Positions 25,411 through 34,491 are shown, counted from the stretch's first letter. The stretch is 64,000 nucleotides of DNA from Streptomyces filamentosus (GCF_014654895.1 NZ_BNBE01000003.1:896501-960500), one strand, 5' to 3'. Made by a program: numbers and translations. The notes: generated by a model from the letters alone, not told the origin.

Positions 25411-26439
25411 ATGACGGTACGAGCAGCAGTCGCGGGCGCGAGCGGATACGCGGGCGGGGAACTCCTGCGCCTCCTCCTCGCCCACCCCCAGGTCGAGATC
25501 GGCACGCTCACCGGCCACTCCAACGCCGGCCAGAAGCTCGGCGGCCTCCAGCCGCACCTGCTGCCGCTCGCCGACCGGGTCCTCGCGCCCACCACCGCCG
25601 AGGAGCTCGCCGGCCACGACGTCGTCTTCCTCGCCCTCCCGCACGGCCAGTCCGCCGCCGTCGCCGAACAGCTCGGCGACGACGTCCTCGTCGTCGACAT
25701 GGGCGCCGACTTCCGCCTGAAGGACCCGGCCGACTGGGAGACGTACTACGGCTCCCCGCACGCCGGCACCTGGCCCTACGGCCTCCCCGAACTGCCGGGC
25801 GCCCGCGCCGCGCTGGAGGGGTCCAAGCGCATCGCGGTGCCCGGTTGCTACCCCACCGCCGTCTCGCTCGCCCTCTTCCCGGCGTACGGCGCCTCCCTCG
25901 CCGAGCCCGAGGCCGTGATCGTCGCCGCCTCCGGCACCTCCGGCGCGGGCAAGGCCCTCAAGCCGCACCTGCTCGGCAGCGAGGTGATGGGCAACATGAC
26001 CCCGTACGGCGTCGGCGGCGGCCACCGGCACACCCCCGAGATGATCCAGAACCTCTCCGGCCCGGCGGGCGAGCGGGTCACCGTCTCCTTCACCCCCACC
26101 CTGGCCCCGATGCCCCGCGGCATCCTCGCCACCTGCACCGCCGCCGCGAAGCCGGGCGTCACCGCCGAGGCCGTGCGCGCCGCGTACGAGAAGGCGTACG
26201 CGGACGAGCCCTTCGTGCACCTCCTCCCCGAGGGGCGGTGGCCCGCCACGGCGTCCGTCCACGGTTCCAACGCCGTTCACGTCCAGGTCGCGTACGACGC
26301 GAACGCGCACCGGATCATCGCGATCAGCGCCATCGACAACCTCACCAAGGGCACCGCCGGCGGCGCGGTGCAGAGCATGAACATCGCCCTCGGCCTTCCC
26401 GAGGACACCGGACTCTCCACGATTGGAGTCGCTCCATGA
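25411..26439 (+). CDS. argC: N-acetyl-gamma-glutamyl-phosphate reductase
   Basis: 342 residues. NADP-binding GASGYAGGELLRLLLAHP at the N-terminus and the catalytic Cys in VPGCYPTAVSLAL, plus HRHTPEMIQ with its conserved His. Third step of arginine synthesis: N-acetylglutamyl phosphate to N-acetylglutamate semialdehyde. First gene of argCJBDR, behind a good promoter. Its stop overlaps the argJ start (ATGA). Confidence 0.97.
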   Translation: MTVRAAVAGASGYAGGELLRLLLAHPQVEIGTLTGHSNAGQKLGGLQPHLLPLADRVLAPTTAEELAGHDVVFLALPHGQSAAVAEQLGDDVLVVDMGADFRLKDPADWETYYGSPHAGTWPYGLPELPGARAALEGSKRIAVPGCYPTAVSLALFPAYGASLAEPEAVIVAASGTSGAGKALKPHLLGSEVMGNMTPYGVGGGHRHTPEMIQNLSGPAGERVTVSFTPTLAPMPRGILATCTAAAKPGVTAEAVRAAYEKAYADEPFVHLLPEGRWPATASVHGSNAVHVQVAYDANAHRIIAISAIDNLTKGTAGGAVQSMNIALGLPEDTGLSTIGVAP

Positions 26440-27602
26440 GCGTCACCGCAGCGCAGGGATTCACGGCGGCGGGCATCGCCGCCGGGATCAAGTCGAACGG
26501 CAACCCGGACCTGGCCCTCGTGGTCAACACCGGGCCGCGCCGCGCCGCCGCGGGAGTCTTCACGTCCAACCGCGTCAAGGCCGCCCCGGTCGTCTGGTCC
26601 CAGCAGGTCCTGGCCGACGGCGAGCTGACCGCCGTCGTCCTCAACTCCGGCGGGGCCAACGCCTGCACCGGCCCCCAGGGCTTCCAGGACACCCACGCCA
26701 CCGCCGAGAAGGTCGCCGAGGTCCTCAGCGCCCGGGGCACCGAGGTCGGCGCCGGCGAGGTCGCCGTCGCCTCCACCGGCCTCATCGGCGTCCTCCTCCC
26801 CATGGACAAGCTCCTCCCCGGCGTCGAGACGGCCGCCGCCGAACTCTCCGCGCACGGCGGAGAGAAGGCCGCCATCGCCATCAAGACCACCGACACCGTC
26901 CACAAGACGGCCGTGGCCACGCGCGACGGCTGGACGGTCGGCGGCATGGCCAAGGGCGCGGGCATGCTCGCCCCCGGCCTCGCCACCATGCTCGTCGTCC
27001 TCACCACCGACGCCGACGTCGACGCCGGGGGCCTGGACGCCGCCCTGCGGACCGCCACCCGGCTCACCTTCGACCGGGTCGACTCCGACGGCTGCATGTC
27101 CACCAACGACACCGTCCTCCTCCTCGCCTCCGGCGCCTCCGGAGCCACCCCCGCCCAGGAGGACTTCGCCGAGGCCGTCCGGGAGGTCTGCGCCGACCTC
27201 GCCCGCCAGCTCATCGGCGACGCCGAGGGCGCCAGCAAGGACATCCGCATCGAGGTGGTCAACGCGGCCACCGAGGACGACGCCGTCGAGGTCGGGCGCT
27301 CCATCGCCCGCAACAACCTCCTCAAGTGCGCCATCCACGGCGAGGACCCCAACTGGGGCCGGGTGCTCTCCGCCATCGGCACCACCTCCGCCGCCTTCGA
27401 GCCGGACGCGCTCAACGTCGCCATCAACGGCGTCTGGGTCTGCAAGAACGGCTCCGTCGGCGAGGACCGCGACCTCGTCGACATGCGCTACCGGGAGGTC
27501 GTCATCACCGCCGACCTCGCCGCCGGCTCCGAGTCCGCCGTGATCTGGGCCAACGACCTGACCGCCGACTACGTCCACGAGAACAGCGCCTACTCCTCAT
27601 GA
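26436..27602 (+). CDS. argJ: Bifunctional ornithine acetyltransferase / N-acetylglutamate synthase
   Basis: 388 residues. Contains the self-cleavage site GAGMLAPGLATML; the nucleophilic Thr184 becomes the first residue of the beta chain. Other conserved parts: VLNSGGANACTG, ASTGLIGVLLPMDKL and HGEDPNWGRVLSAIG. Transfers acetyl from N-acetylornithine to glutamate, recycling the acetyl group. Start ATG 26436 overlaps the argC stop; the stop overlaps the argB start, so the operon is tightly coupled. Confidence 0.97.
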   Translation: MSVTAAQGFTAAGIAAGIKSNGNPDLALVVNTGPRRAAAGVFTSNRVKAAPVVWSQQVLADGELTAVVLNSGGANACTGPQGFQDTHATAEKVAEVLSARGTEVGAGEVAVASTGLIGVLLPMDKLLPGVETAAAELSAHGGEKAAIAIKTTDTVHKTAVATRDGWTVGGMAKGAGMLAPGLATMLVVLTTDADVDAGGLDAALRTATRLTFDRVDSDGCMSTNDTVLLLASGASGATPAQEDFAEAVREVCADLARQLIGDAEGASKDIRIEVVNAATEDDAVEVGRSIARNNLLKCAIHGEDPNWGRVLSAIGTTSAAFEPDALNVAINGVWVCKNGSVGEDRDLVDMRYREVVITADLAAGSESAVIWANDLTADYVHENSAYSS

Positions 27603-28504
27603 GCAACGCCACGCGGAAGCACACCGCCCTCCCGAAGGCCCAGACGTTGATCGAGGCGCTGCCCTGGCTCACCCGCCACCACGGCAAGACCGTCGTCATC
27701 AAGTTCGGCGGCAACGCCATGATCGACGAGGAGCTGAAGGCCGCCTTCGCCCAGGACGTCGTCTTCCTGCGCCACGCCGGCCTCAAGCCGGTCGTCGTGC
27801 ACGGCGGCGGCCCCCAGATCAGCGCCGCCCTCGACCGCCACGGCATCGTCAGCGAGTTCAAGGCGGGCCTGCGGGTCACCACCGAGGACGCCATGGACGT
27901 CGTACGGATGGTGCTCGCCGGCCAGGTCCAGCGCGAGCTCGTCGGGCTGCTCAACCAGCACGGCCCGCTCGCCGTCGGCCTCACCGGCGAGGACGCCCAC
28001 ACCATCACCGCCACCAAGCACCTGCCCGAGATCGGCGGCGAACGCGTCGACATCGGCCGGGTCGGCGAGATCACCGCCATCGACACCGGCGCCATCCAGG
28101 CGCTCCTGGAGGACGGCCGCATCCCGGTGGTCTCCTCCATCGCCCGCTCCCAGGACGACGGACATGTCTACAACGTCAATGCTGATACGGCGGCTGCGGC
28201 ACTCGCTGCGGCGCTGGGCGCCGAGACCCTGATGGTCCTGACCGACGTCGAGGGCCTCTACGAGGACTGGCCGAACAGCGACGAGGTCATCAGCCGGCTC
28301 ACCGCGAGCCAGCTGGAGAAGCTGCTGCCCGAGCTCTCCAGCGGCATGGTCCCCAAGATGGAGGGCTGCCTGCACGCCGTCCGCAACGGCGTCACCACCG
28401 CCCGCGTGATCGACGGGCGCGTCCAGCACTCCATCCTGCTGGAGATCTTCACCGACGAGGGCATCGGCACGATGGTCGTGCCGGACGGACAGGGGGAAGC
28501 GTGA
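27599..28504 (+). CDS. argB: Acetylglutamate kinase
   Basis: 301 residues of the amino acid kinase family: VVIKFGGNAM (phosphate binding), PVVVHGGGPQISAALDR (substrate loop), VYNVNADTAAAALAAALG and MVPKMEGCLHAV. Phosphorylates N-acetylglutamate with ATP, the step usually inhibited by arginine. A short N-terminal helix (KHTALPKAQTLIEALPWL) is present, as in arginine-sensitive hexameric kinases. GTGA overlap with argD. Confidence 0.97.
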   Translation: MSNATRKHTALPKAQTLIEALPWLTRHHGKTVVIKFGGNAMIDEELKAAFAQDVVFLRHAGLKPVVVHGGGPQISAALDRHGIVSEFKAGLRVTTEDAMDVVRMVLAGQVQRELVGLLNQHGPLAVGLTGEDAHTITATKHLPEIGGERVDIGRVGEITAIDTGAIQALLEDGRIPVVSSIARSQDDGHVYNVNADTAAAALAAALGAETLMVLTDVEGLYEDWPNSDEVISRLTASQLEKLLPELSSGMVPKMEGCLHAVRNGVTTARVIDGRVQHSILLEIFTDEGIGTMVVPDGQGEA

Positions 28505-29706
28505 GCAACCAGCAGCTGACCGAGCGGTGGCAGGGCTCGCTCATGAACAACTACGGCATCCCGCGCCTGCCCCTCGTCCGCGGCGAGGGCGCCAGGGTCT
28601 GGGACGCCGACGGCACCGAGTACCTGGACTTCGTCGGCGGCATCGCCGTCAACGCCCTCGGCCACGCCCACCCGGCCGTCGTCGAGGCCGTCACCCACCA
28701 GATCCAGAGCCTCGGCCACGTCTCCAACCTCTTCGTCGCCGAACCGCCCGTCGCCCTCGCCGAGCGCCTCCTCGCGCTCTTCGGCCGCCCCGGCAAGGTC
28801 TTCTTCTGCAACTCGGGAGCCGAGGCCAACGAGGCCGCGTTCAAGATCGGCCGGCTCACCGGCCGGACCCATATGGTCGCCACCGAGGGCGGCTTCCACG
28901 GCCGCACCATGGGCTCCCTCGCCCTCACCGGCCAGCCCGGCAAGCAGACCCCGTTCCTGCCGCTCCCCGGCGACGTCACCCACGTCCCCTACGGCGACGC
29001 CGAGGCGCTGCGCGCCGCCGTCACCGAGGAGACGGCCCTCGTGATCATCGAGCCGATCCAGGGCGAGAACGGCGTCGTCGTCCCGCCGCCCGGCTACCTG
29101 AAGGCCGCCCGCGAGATCACCCGCGCCACCGGCACCCTCCTCGTCCTCGACGAGGTCCAGACCGGCGTCGGCCGCTGCGGCCACTGGTTCGAGCACCAGG
29201 CCCACGAGGGCGTCGACCCCGACGTCGTCACCCTCGCCAAGGGCCTCGGCGGCGGCCTGCCGCTCGGTGCCACCGTCGCCTTCGGCGAAGCGGCCGAGCT
29301 CCTCGCCCCCGGCCACCACGGCACCACCTTCGGCGGCAACCCGGTCGCCTGCGCCGCCGGCCTCGCCGTCCTCGACACCCTCGGCGCCGACGCGGCCCTC
29401 GACCACGTCAAGTCCGTCGGCGAGCGGCTGCGCTCCGGAATCGAGGGCCTCGGCCACCCGCTGGTCTCCCATGTCCGTGGTGCGGGCCTCCTGCTGGGTA
29501 TCGTGCTCACCGAGCCCCTCGCGCCCCAGGTGCAGCAGGCGGCTCAGGACGCCGGCCTCTTGGTGAACGCGCCCGCCCCCGACGTCGTACGGATCATGCC
29601 TCCGCTGGTCCTCACCGACGCCGAGGCGGACGCCTTCCTGCGGGCCCTGCCGGCCGTCCTGGAGAAGGCGCACGAGGCGAACGGGCAAGGACGAACCGGA
29701 GAATGA
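28501..29706 (+). CDS. argD: Acetylornithine aminotransferase
   Basis: 401 residues, class III aminotransferase. FCNSGAEANEAAFKIGR (PLP phosphate site), VIIEPIQGENGVVVPP, LVLDEVQTGVGRCG and the PLP Lys in VTLAKGLGGGLPLGA. Converts N-acetylglutamate semialdehyde to N-acetylornithine with glutamate. GTG start at 28501, overlapping the argB stop. 7 bp before argR. Confidence 0.96.
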   Translation: MSNQQLTERWQGSLMNNYGIPRLPLVRGEGARVWDADGTEYLDFVGGIAVNALGHAHPAVVEAVTHQIQSLGHVSNLFVAEPPVALAERLLALFGRPGKVFFCNSGAEANEAAFKIGRLTGRTHMVATEGGFHGRTMGSLALTGQPGKQTPFLPLPGDVTHVPYGDAEALRAAVTEETALVIIEPIQGENGVVVPPPGYLKAAREITRATGTLLVLDEVQTGVGRCGHWFEHQAHEGVDPDVVTLAKGLGGGLPLGATVAFGEAAELLAPGHHGTTFGGNPVACAAGLAVLDTLGADAALDHVKSVGERLRSGIEGLGHPLVSHVRGAGLLLGIVLTEPLAPQVQQAAQDAGLLVNAPAPDVVRIMPPLVLTDAEADAFLRALPAVLEKAHEANGQGRTGE

Positions 29707-29713
29707 GGCGACG

Positions 29714-30250
29714 ATGACCGACGCGCAGGGGAACGAGCACGGAGGGCCGTCGGTCCCGCAGACCCGCACCGCACGCCACCGCAGGATCGTCGACATCCTC
29801 AACCGGCAGCCGGTGCGGTCGCAGAGCCAGCTCGCCAAGCTCCTCGCGGACGACGGGCTGAGCGTCACCCAGGCGACGCTCTCCCGCGACCTCGACGAGC
29901 TCGGCGCGGTGAAGATCCGCAACACCGGCGGCGAGCTGATCTACGCGGTCCCCAGCGAGGGCGGCTTCCGCACCCCGCAGGCCCCCCTCGGGGAGTCCGC
30001 CAAGGAGGAGCGCATGCGCCGCCTCTCCGGCGAACTCCTCATCTCCGCCGAGGCGTCCGCCAACCTGGTGGTCCTGCGGACCCCGCCCGGCGCCGCCCAG
30101 TTCCTCGCGTCCGCCATCGACCAGGCCGAACTCCACGCCATCCTCGGCACCATCGCCGGCGACGACACCCTCCTCCTCATCTCCCGCGACCCCACCGGCG
30201 GCCAGGCCCTCGCCGACCACCTGCTGCGCCTCGCGCAGAAGGGGAACTGA
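29714..30250 (+). CDS. argR: Arginine repressor ArgR
   Basis: 178 residues. N-terminal winged helix (RIVDILNRQPVRSQSQLAKL, LSVTQATLSRDLDELGAVKI) and C-terminal arginine-binding hexamerisation domain (SANLVVLRTPPGAAQFLASA, AILGTIAGDDTLLLISRD, with the conserved GDDT). With arginine it binds ARG boxes; candidates lie before argC and argH. Last gene of argCJBDR. Its stop lies 7 bp from the end of the converging transpeptidase gene, with no clear terminator between them. Confidence 0.96.
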   Translation: MTDAQGNEHGGPSVPQTRTARHRRIVDILNRQPVRSQSQLAKLLADDGLSVTQATLSRDLDELGAVKIRNTGGELIYAVPSEGGFRTPQAPLGESAKEERMRRLSGELLISAEASANLVVLRTPPGAAQFLASAIDQAELHAILGTIAGDDTLLLISRDPTGGQALADHLLRLAQKGN

Positions 30251-30257
30251 ACCCCGG

Positions 30258-30959
30258 TCAGTAGCGCAGGATCGCCGTCGGCCCCCGCCGGGTGCCGACG
30301 GCGATGTGCGGGCGGCGGGCGGGATCGGCCCAGGCGAGGACCGCCCGCATCGCGCCGGCGGCCACGGACACGCACCCCGCGGTCGCCCCGCGCCCGTTCA
30401 CGTGCAGGAAGATCCCGGCGCCCCGCATGCGTACGGGGCGTGCATAGTTGAAGCCGATGACGAGCGCGTGGGCGTACTGGGTGCCGTACGCGACGAGGTG
30501 CTCGGCCTCGGTGGCCCGGCAGTCCGCGGGCAGTTTCTCCACCCAGCGGTTGTAGGCGCGCGAGTCGTTGTCCTGGCACCACCAGGAGTCCCCGGTCGCG
30601 CGGACGTAGCGGTAGCGGGTGCCGGCGGGGGCGGGCCGGACGCCGAAGGCGTACGGCAGGTCGTAGAGGCCGGTCGGCGTGGTGTTCGTGCCCTGGCGGC
30701 GGGTGGTGCCCTCGGCCAGTCCGTTCGCGCCGAACCGGGCGGGCGCCGATCCCGCCCGCACCCACCGGCCGCCCCGCCGGTCCCACCAGGTCAGGGTCCC
30801 GGTGGTGGCGGAGGCGTCGGCGGCGACGGCGGTGATCAGCTGGGACCCGCCGCCGGTGTCCGCCATCCGCGCGGGCAGCGGCACGGGTACGGGCGCGGGC
30901 GCGGGCACGGCTGCCGGGAGGCAGAGCAGGGCGGCGCCGAGGGCGAGGAGGATGCGCAT
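30258..30959 (-). CDS. Secreted L,D-transpeptidase-like (YkuD family) protein
   Basis: 233 residues. Signal peptide LLALGAALLCLPAAVPAP then a Pro/Val/Ala linker. The C-terminal half has TPTGLYDLPYAFG, VIGFNYARP and the catalytic HVNGRGATAGCVSV (H...G...T/S-x-GC with the nucleophilic Cys). YkuD enzymes form 3-3 peptidoglycan crosslinks or attach proteins to the wall; a secreted, unanchored one like this may be either or non-crosslinking. Converges on argR. Confidence 0.82.
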   Translation of the reverse strand: MRILLALGAALLCLPAAVPAPAPVPVPLPARMADTGGGSQLITAVAADASATTGTLTWWDRRGGRWVRAGSAPARFGANGLAEGTTRRQGTNTTPTGLYDLPYAFGVRPAPAGTRYRYVRATGDSWWCQDNDSRAYNRWVEKLPADCRATEAEHLVAYGTQYAHALVIGFNYARPVRMRGAGIFLHVNGRGATAGCVSVAAGAMRAVLAWADPARRPHIAVGTRRGPTAILRY

Positions 30960-31005
30960 GCCGCGACGCTAGGTCGGCGTCCGGCCCCCCGCCCGTCGTG
31001 CGGGG

Positions 31006-31605
31006 CTATTCGGCGGGCAGCGGCGGCAGCGGAAGCGGCAGCGCGGGCAGTCCGTCGAGGCTGGTGGCGATGTGGTCCTTGCCCTCGCAGTACGCGTTGA
31101 ACTCCTCGTCCGTCTTCCGGTTGAAGTAGTCCGCGTGCAGCGACCGCTCCTCCCGGTACTCCATCACCGGCACCGCGAAGCCGCAGGAGTCGCTGACCCG
31201 CTGGGCGTGCACCAGCACGATCGCCCGGGCGCTGATCTGGTCCTTGACCGCCTCCTCGGGGAAGCGGGCGAAGAGCTCGGGCCAGCGCGGGTCGTCGCGC
31301 AGCACCGCCTCGCCGGTGCCGTGCACGCGCACCACGGTCGGCGGGCCGGAGAAGGAGGTCCACATGAGGGTGATCCGCCCGTTGCCCGGCTCGCGGAGGT
31401 GGGCGATGGTCTCGGCGCTGCTGCCGCCGAAGTCGACGTAGGCCAGGGTCAGTTCGTCGAGGACGACGAGGGTGCCCTTCCGGCCCTTGGGGGAGAGGTT
31501 GACGTGACCGTCGCCGGACAGGGGCGCGGTGGCGGTGAAGTAGACGGGCTGGGCCTCGATGAAGGCCCGCAGCCGCCCTTCGATGCGCTCGTATGTTTTT
31601 CCCAT
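31006..31605 (-). CDS. Pyridoxamine 5'-phosphate oxidase-fold flavoprotein
   Basis: 199 residues. PNPOx-like split barrel: EAQPVYFTATAPLSGDGHVN, LSPKGRKGTLVVLDELTLAY and NGRITLMWTSFSGPPTVVRV then GTGEAVLRDDP. Such proteins bind FMN, F420 or heme; this subgroup in actinomycetes is only loosely defined and the reaction is unknown. The C-terminus is a Pro/Leu-rich tail (LPALPLPLPPLPAE). Same direction as the HEAT-repeat gene (30 bp after it), so probably one transcript. Confidence 0.8.
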   Translation of the reverse strand: MGKTYERIEGRLRAFIEAQPVYFTATAPLSGDGHVNLSPKGRKGTLVVLDELTLAYVDFGGSSAETIAHLREPGNGRITLMWTSFSGPPTVVRVHGTGEAVLRDDPRWPELFARFPEEAVKDQISARAIVLVHAQRVSDSCGFAVPVMEYREERSLHADYFNRKTDEEFNAYCEGKDHIATSLDGLPALPLPLPPLPAE

Positions 31606-31635
31606 GGGGGTATTCTCCGCCCCCGGGAATCCGGC

Positions 31636-32775
31636 TTACCCGTACAGGGCCCGCTTCGCCTCCCGTACGACGGCGGGCTCGGGGTCGTCGAGCAATGCCC
31701 TCATCCGTGCCGGCTCCACGGCGTCGAGCAGCCGCAGCCCCGCGACCGCCGCGGCCCGCACCCGCCCGCCGCCGTGCGCCGTCAACTCCCGGAGCAGCGG
31801 CGCGTCCACGCTCCGCGTGCCGCACTCGCCGAGCCCGAGCGGCGCCCGGTCCGGGACGTCCGGTCCGGTGCAGGCGGCCCGGTACGCGGCGACCGGGTCG
31901 CGCCCGCCCTGCCGCAGCACCCAGCGCGCGCACGCGCGCGTGCGTCCCGACCGGTCGTAGAGGTACGGCTCCGCCTCCGCGTGCCGGCCGGCCCCGCGCA
32001 GCGCGGTCACCCCGGCGGCCCGCACCCGCCCGGAGCGGGAGCCCAGGAGGACGGGCACGGTCGCGTCCGGCTCGTCCGCGGCCACCGCGGCGGAGGCGGC
32101 CCGCTCCTGCACCACGGGGTCGTGATCGCCGGCGGCCACCAGGGCCAGCCCCAGCCCGCTGTACAGCCCGCGGTCGAGGACGGCGGAGAGCGCGGCCCGC
32201 CGGGTCGGCCCGTCAGGACAGCCGAGCAGCAGCGTATTCACCCGCGCCACGTCCCCGTGCCGCAGCAGCCCGTCGAGCAGCTCCGCCGCCGCGCCGCCCC
32301 GCAGCCGCCGGCCGAGCCGCAGGATCACGGGCGCGGTGACGGCGAGGCTCTCGTGCGAGGCGGCGGGCAGTTGCTCCCGCAGCACGGCCAGCGCCCGCGC
32401 GCGGACGGGCTGCGCCCAGTCCGCCGCCCGCACCGCGACCAGCGGCAGCACCTCGGGCCGCCCCGCCGCGTGCGCCAGCGCGGCCTGCCGGATCCGTCCG
32501 TCCGGGTCGCACAGGGCGAGCGCGAGCCGCGCCTCGTCGGGCGTCTCCCGCACCCGGTCGGCGGCCCGGTCCCAGAGTCCCCGCCATCCCGGCCCGTGAA
32601 CTCCGGTGAGCCAGCCGTGCGAGGGCGCGAGGGCCCCGTGCCGGACGGCGTGCCGCACGTCCCCGTCCAGCCGGATCCACGCCTTCGGACGCGTCACGTC
32701 CAAGGACCGGTGCAGGGGCGCCCCCCGCTCCAGCCGCCGGACCGCCGCCTTCCGGGACTCCGCCTCGTGTGTCAT
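31636..32775 (-). CDS. HEAT-repeat-like helical protein
   Basis: 379 residues made of short Ala/Arg/Leu-rich helical repeats (DGRIRQAALAHAAGRPEVLP, QPVRARALAVLREQLPAASH, RSGRVRAAGVTALRGAGRHA, DPEPAVVREAKRALYG), each with the Asp-Pro/Arg pattern of HEAT or PBS lyase-like repeats. No catalytic motif; probably a protein-binding scaffold of unknown partner. ATG 32775 has no ribosome site, but TAACCT (minus, 32783-32788) ends 7 nt upstream, suggesting a leaderless mRNA. The in-frame extension to 32853 runs into the palindrome at 32820-32847 and is rejected. Confidence 0.75.
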   Translation of the reverse strand: MTHEAESRKAAVRRLERGAPLHRSLDVTRPKAWIRLDGDVRHAVRHGALAPSHGWLTGVHGPGWRGLWDRAADRVRETPDEARLALALCDPDGRIRQAALAHAAGRPEVLPLVAVRAADWAQPVRARALAVLREQLPAASHESLAVTAPVILRLGRRLRGGAAAELLDGLLRHGDVARVNTLLLGCPDGPTRRAALSAVLDRGLYSGLGLALVAAGDHDPVVQERAASAAVAADEPDATVPVLLGSRSGRVRAAGVTALRGAGRHAEAEPYLYDRSGRTRACARWVLRQGGRDPVAAYRAACTGPDVPDRAPLGLGECGTRSVDAPLLRELTAHGGGRVRAAAVAGLRLLDAVEPARMRALLDDPEPAVVREAKRALYG

Positions 32776-32819
32776 GGAGGGGAGGTTAGGTGCCGGGATC
32801 CGCACCCGCCCGCGATTTT

Positions 32820-32847
32820 CCGCCCGGCGGCCCGGGCCGCCGGGCGG
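32820..32847. promoter_or_regulatory. 28-bp perfect palindrome between the HEAT gene and argH
   Basis: The sequence 32820-32847 is its own reverse complement (half-site CCGCCCGGCGGCCC). It lies about 32 bp upstream of the HEAT gene -10 and 111 bp upstream of the argH -35, and is preceded by ATTTTC. Could be an operator, a bidirectional terminator or a cruciform; the sequence alone does not decide. Confidence 0.6.
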
Positions 32848-32957
32848 TCGCACCGCGTCCGGCCTTCCGTGCCCCGCGCCCGAGGCCGTGTCCTCGCGGT
32901 GCGGAGGCCGTTCTCCCCCGGGAGGGCGGTCGTGGGCCCCGGCGGTCGCGCCCGCCG

Positions 32958-33008
32958 ACCCTTGATTGACGAATCATGCAGAGTTCTGCATACTCATGCA
33001 TCAAGGGT
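32958..33008 (+). promoter_or_regulatory. argH promoter and ARG-box dyad
   Basis: ATGCAGA-GT-TCTGCAT (32976-32991) is a perfect palindrome resembling ARG boxes, followed by a further ATGCAT (32996-33001). TTGACG (32966-32971) and CATACT (32989-32994) with 17-bp spacing make a good promoter through it. Outer arms ACCCTTGAT (32958-32966) and ATCAAGGGT (33000-33008) share the same centre within half a base. The argH GTG is 33 nt downstream with ribosome site GAGGAG. Confidence 0.75.
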
Positions 33009-33040
33009 TCCGGTTTCATCAAGGCGAGGAGCAACCAGAA

Positions 33041-34471
33041 GTGAGCAGCAACAACGGTGACGTCCGGCTCTGGGGCGGACGCTTCGCCGACGGTCCGGCC
33101 GAGGCCCTCGCGAAGCTCTCCGCCTCGGTCCACTTCGACTGGCGCCTCGCCCCGTACGACATCGCCGGATCCCGCGCCCACGCGCGCGTGCTGCACACGG
33201 CCGGACTGCTCACCGAGGACGAGCTGACCCGCATGCTGGCCGGACTCGACCGGCTGGAGGCGGACGTCGCCGACGGCTCCTTCGTCGGCACCGTCGCCGA
33301 CGAGGACGTCCACACCGCCCTGGAGCGGGGCCTCCTGGAGCGCCTCGGCGCCGAGCTCGGCGGCAAGCTGCGCGCCGGCCGGTCCCGCAACGACCAGGTC
33401 GCCACCCTCTTCCGGATGTACCTGCGCGACCACGCCCGGATCATCGGCGGCCTCGTCGCCGACCTCCAGGACGCGCTCGTCGGCCTCGCCGAGGCGCACC
33501 CGGACGTCGCCATGCCGGGCCGGACCCACCTCCAGCACGCCCAGCCGGTGCTCTTCGCCCACCACGTGCTCGCCCACGCCCAGGCCCTCTCCCGGGACGC
33601 CGAGCGGCTGCGCCAGTGGGACACCCGGACGGCGGTCTCCCCGTACGGCTCCGGCGCCCTCGCCGGCTCCTCGCTCGGTCTCGACCCGGAGGCGGTCGCC
33701 AAGGACCTCGGCTTCGAGCGCGGCTCGGCGGGCAACTCGATCGACGGCACGGCCTCCCGCGACTTCGTCGCCGAGTTCGCCTTCATCACGGCGATGATCG
33801 GGGTGAACCTCTCCCGGATCGCCGAGGAGATCATCATCTGGAACACGAAGGAGTTCTCCTTCGTGACCCTCCACGACGCCTTCTCCACCGGCTCGTCGAT
33901 CATGCCGCAGAAGAAGAACCCGGACATCGCCGAGCTCGCCCGGGGCAAGTCCGGCCGCCTCATCGGCAACCTGTCCGGCCTGATGGCCACCCTCAAGGCC
34001 CTGCCGCTCGCCTACAACCGCGACCTCCAGGAGGACAAGGAGCCGGTCTTCGACTCCTGCGACCAGCTGGAGGTCCTGCTCCCCGCCTTCACCGGCATGA
34101 TGGCCACCCTCACCGTCAACCGGGAGCGCATGGAGGAGCTGGCCCCCGCCGGCTTCTCGCTCGCCACCGACATCGCCGAGTGGCTGGTCAAGCAGGGCGT
34201 GCCGTTCCGCGTCGCCCACGAGGTCGCCGGCGAGTGCGTCAAGGTCGCCGAGTCCGAGGGCAAGGAACTGGACGAGCTGACGGACGAGCAGTTCGCCAAG
34301 ATCTCCGAGCACTTCACCCCCGAGGTCCGCGCGGTCCTCGACGTCCCCGGCGCCCTCGCCTCCCGCGACGGCCGCGGCGGCACCGCCCCCTCGGCGGTCG
34401 CCGTCCAGCTGGTCGAGGTCAAGGCGGACCTGGTCATCCAGCACGCCTGGGCGACCGCCAAGAACAAGTAG
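33041..34471 (+). CDS. argH: Argininosuccinate lyase
   Basis: 476 residues, fumarase/aspartase superfamily. LWGGRFADGPAEALAKLSAS at the N-terminus, AGRSRNDQVATLFRMYLRD, MPGRTHLQHAQPV (catalytic His) and the signature GSSIMPQKKNPD with the catalytic Ser loop. Splits argininosuccinate to arginine and fumarate, the last arginine step. GTG 33041 follows GAGGAG; the upstream frame to 32966 would overlap the operator. argG is not in the window. A 12-bp terminator follows. Confidence 0.97.
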   Translation: MSSNNGDVRLWGGRFADGPAEALAKLSASVHFDWRLAPYDIAGSRAHARVLHTAGLLTEDELTRMLAGLDRLEADVADGSFVGTVADEDVHTALERGLLERLGAELGGKLRAGRSRNDQVATLFRMYLRDHARIIGGLVADLQDALVGLAEAHPDVAMPGRTHLQHAQPVLFAHHVLAHAQALSRDAERLRQWDTRTAVSPYGSGALAGSSLGLDPEAVAKDLGFERGSAGNSIDGTASRDFVAEFAFITAMIGVNLSRIAEEIIIWNTKEFSFVTLHDAFSTGSSIMPQKKNPDIAELARGKSGRLIGNLSGLMATLKALPLAYNRDLQEDKEPVFDSCDQLEVLLPAFTGMMATLTVNRERMEELAPAGFSLATDIAEWLVKQGVPFRVAHEVAGECVKVAESEGKELDELTDEQFAKISEHFTPEVRAVLDVPGALASRDGRGGTAPSAVAVQLVEVKADLVIQHAWATAKNK

Positions 34472-34491
34472 CGCGGCCCCGTCCCGCTCCA

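Noticed and set aside
32776..32853. Longer N-terminus for the HEAT-repeat protein
   Set aside because: It would be encoded by the palindrome and promoter; MTHEAESRK at 32775 has a -10 at leaderless distance.
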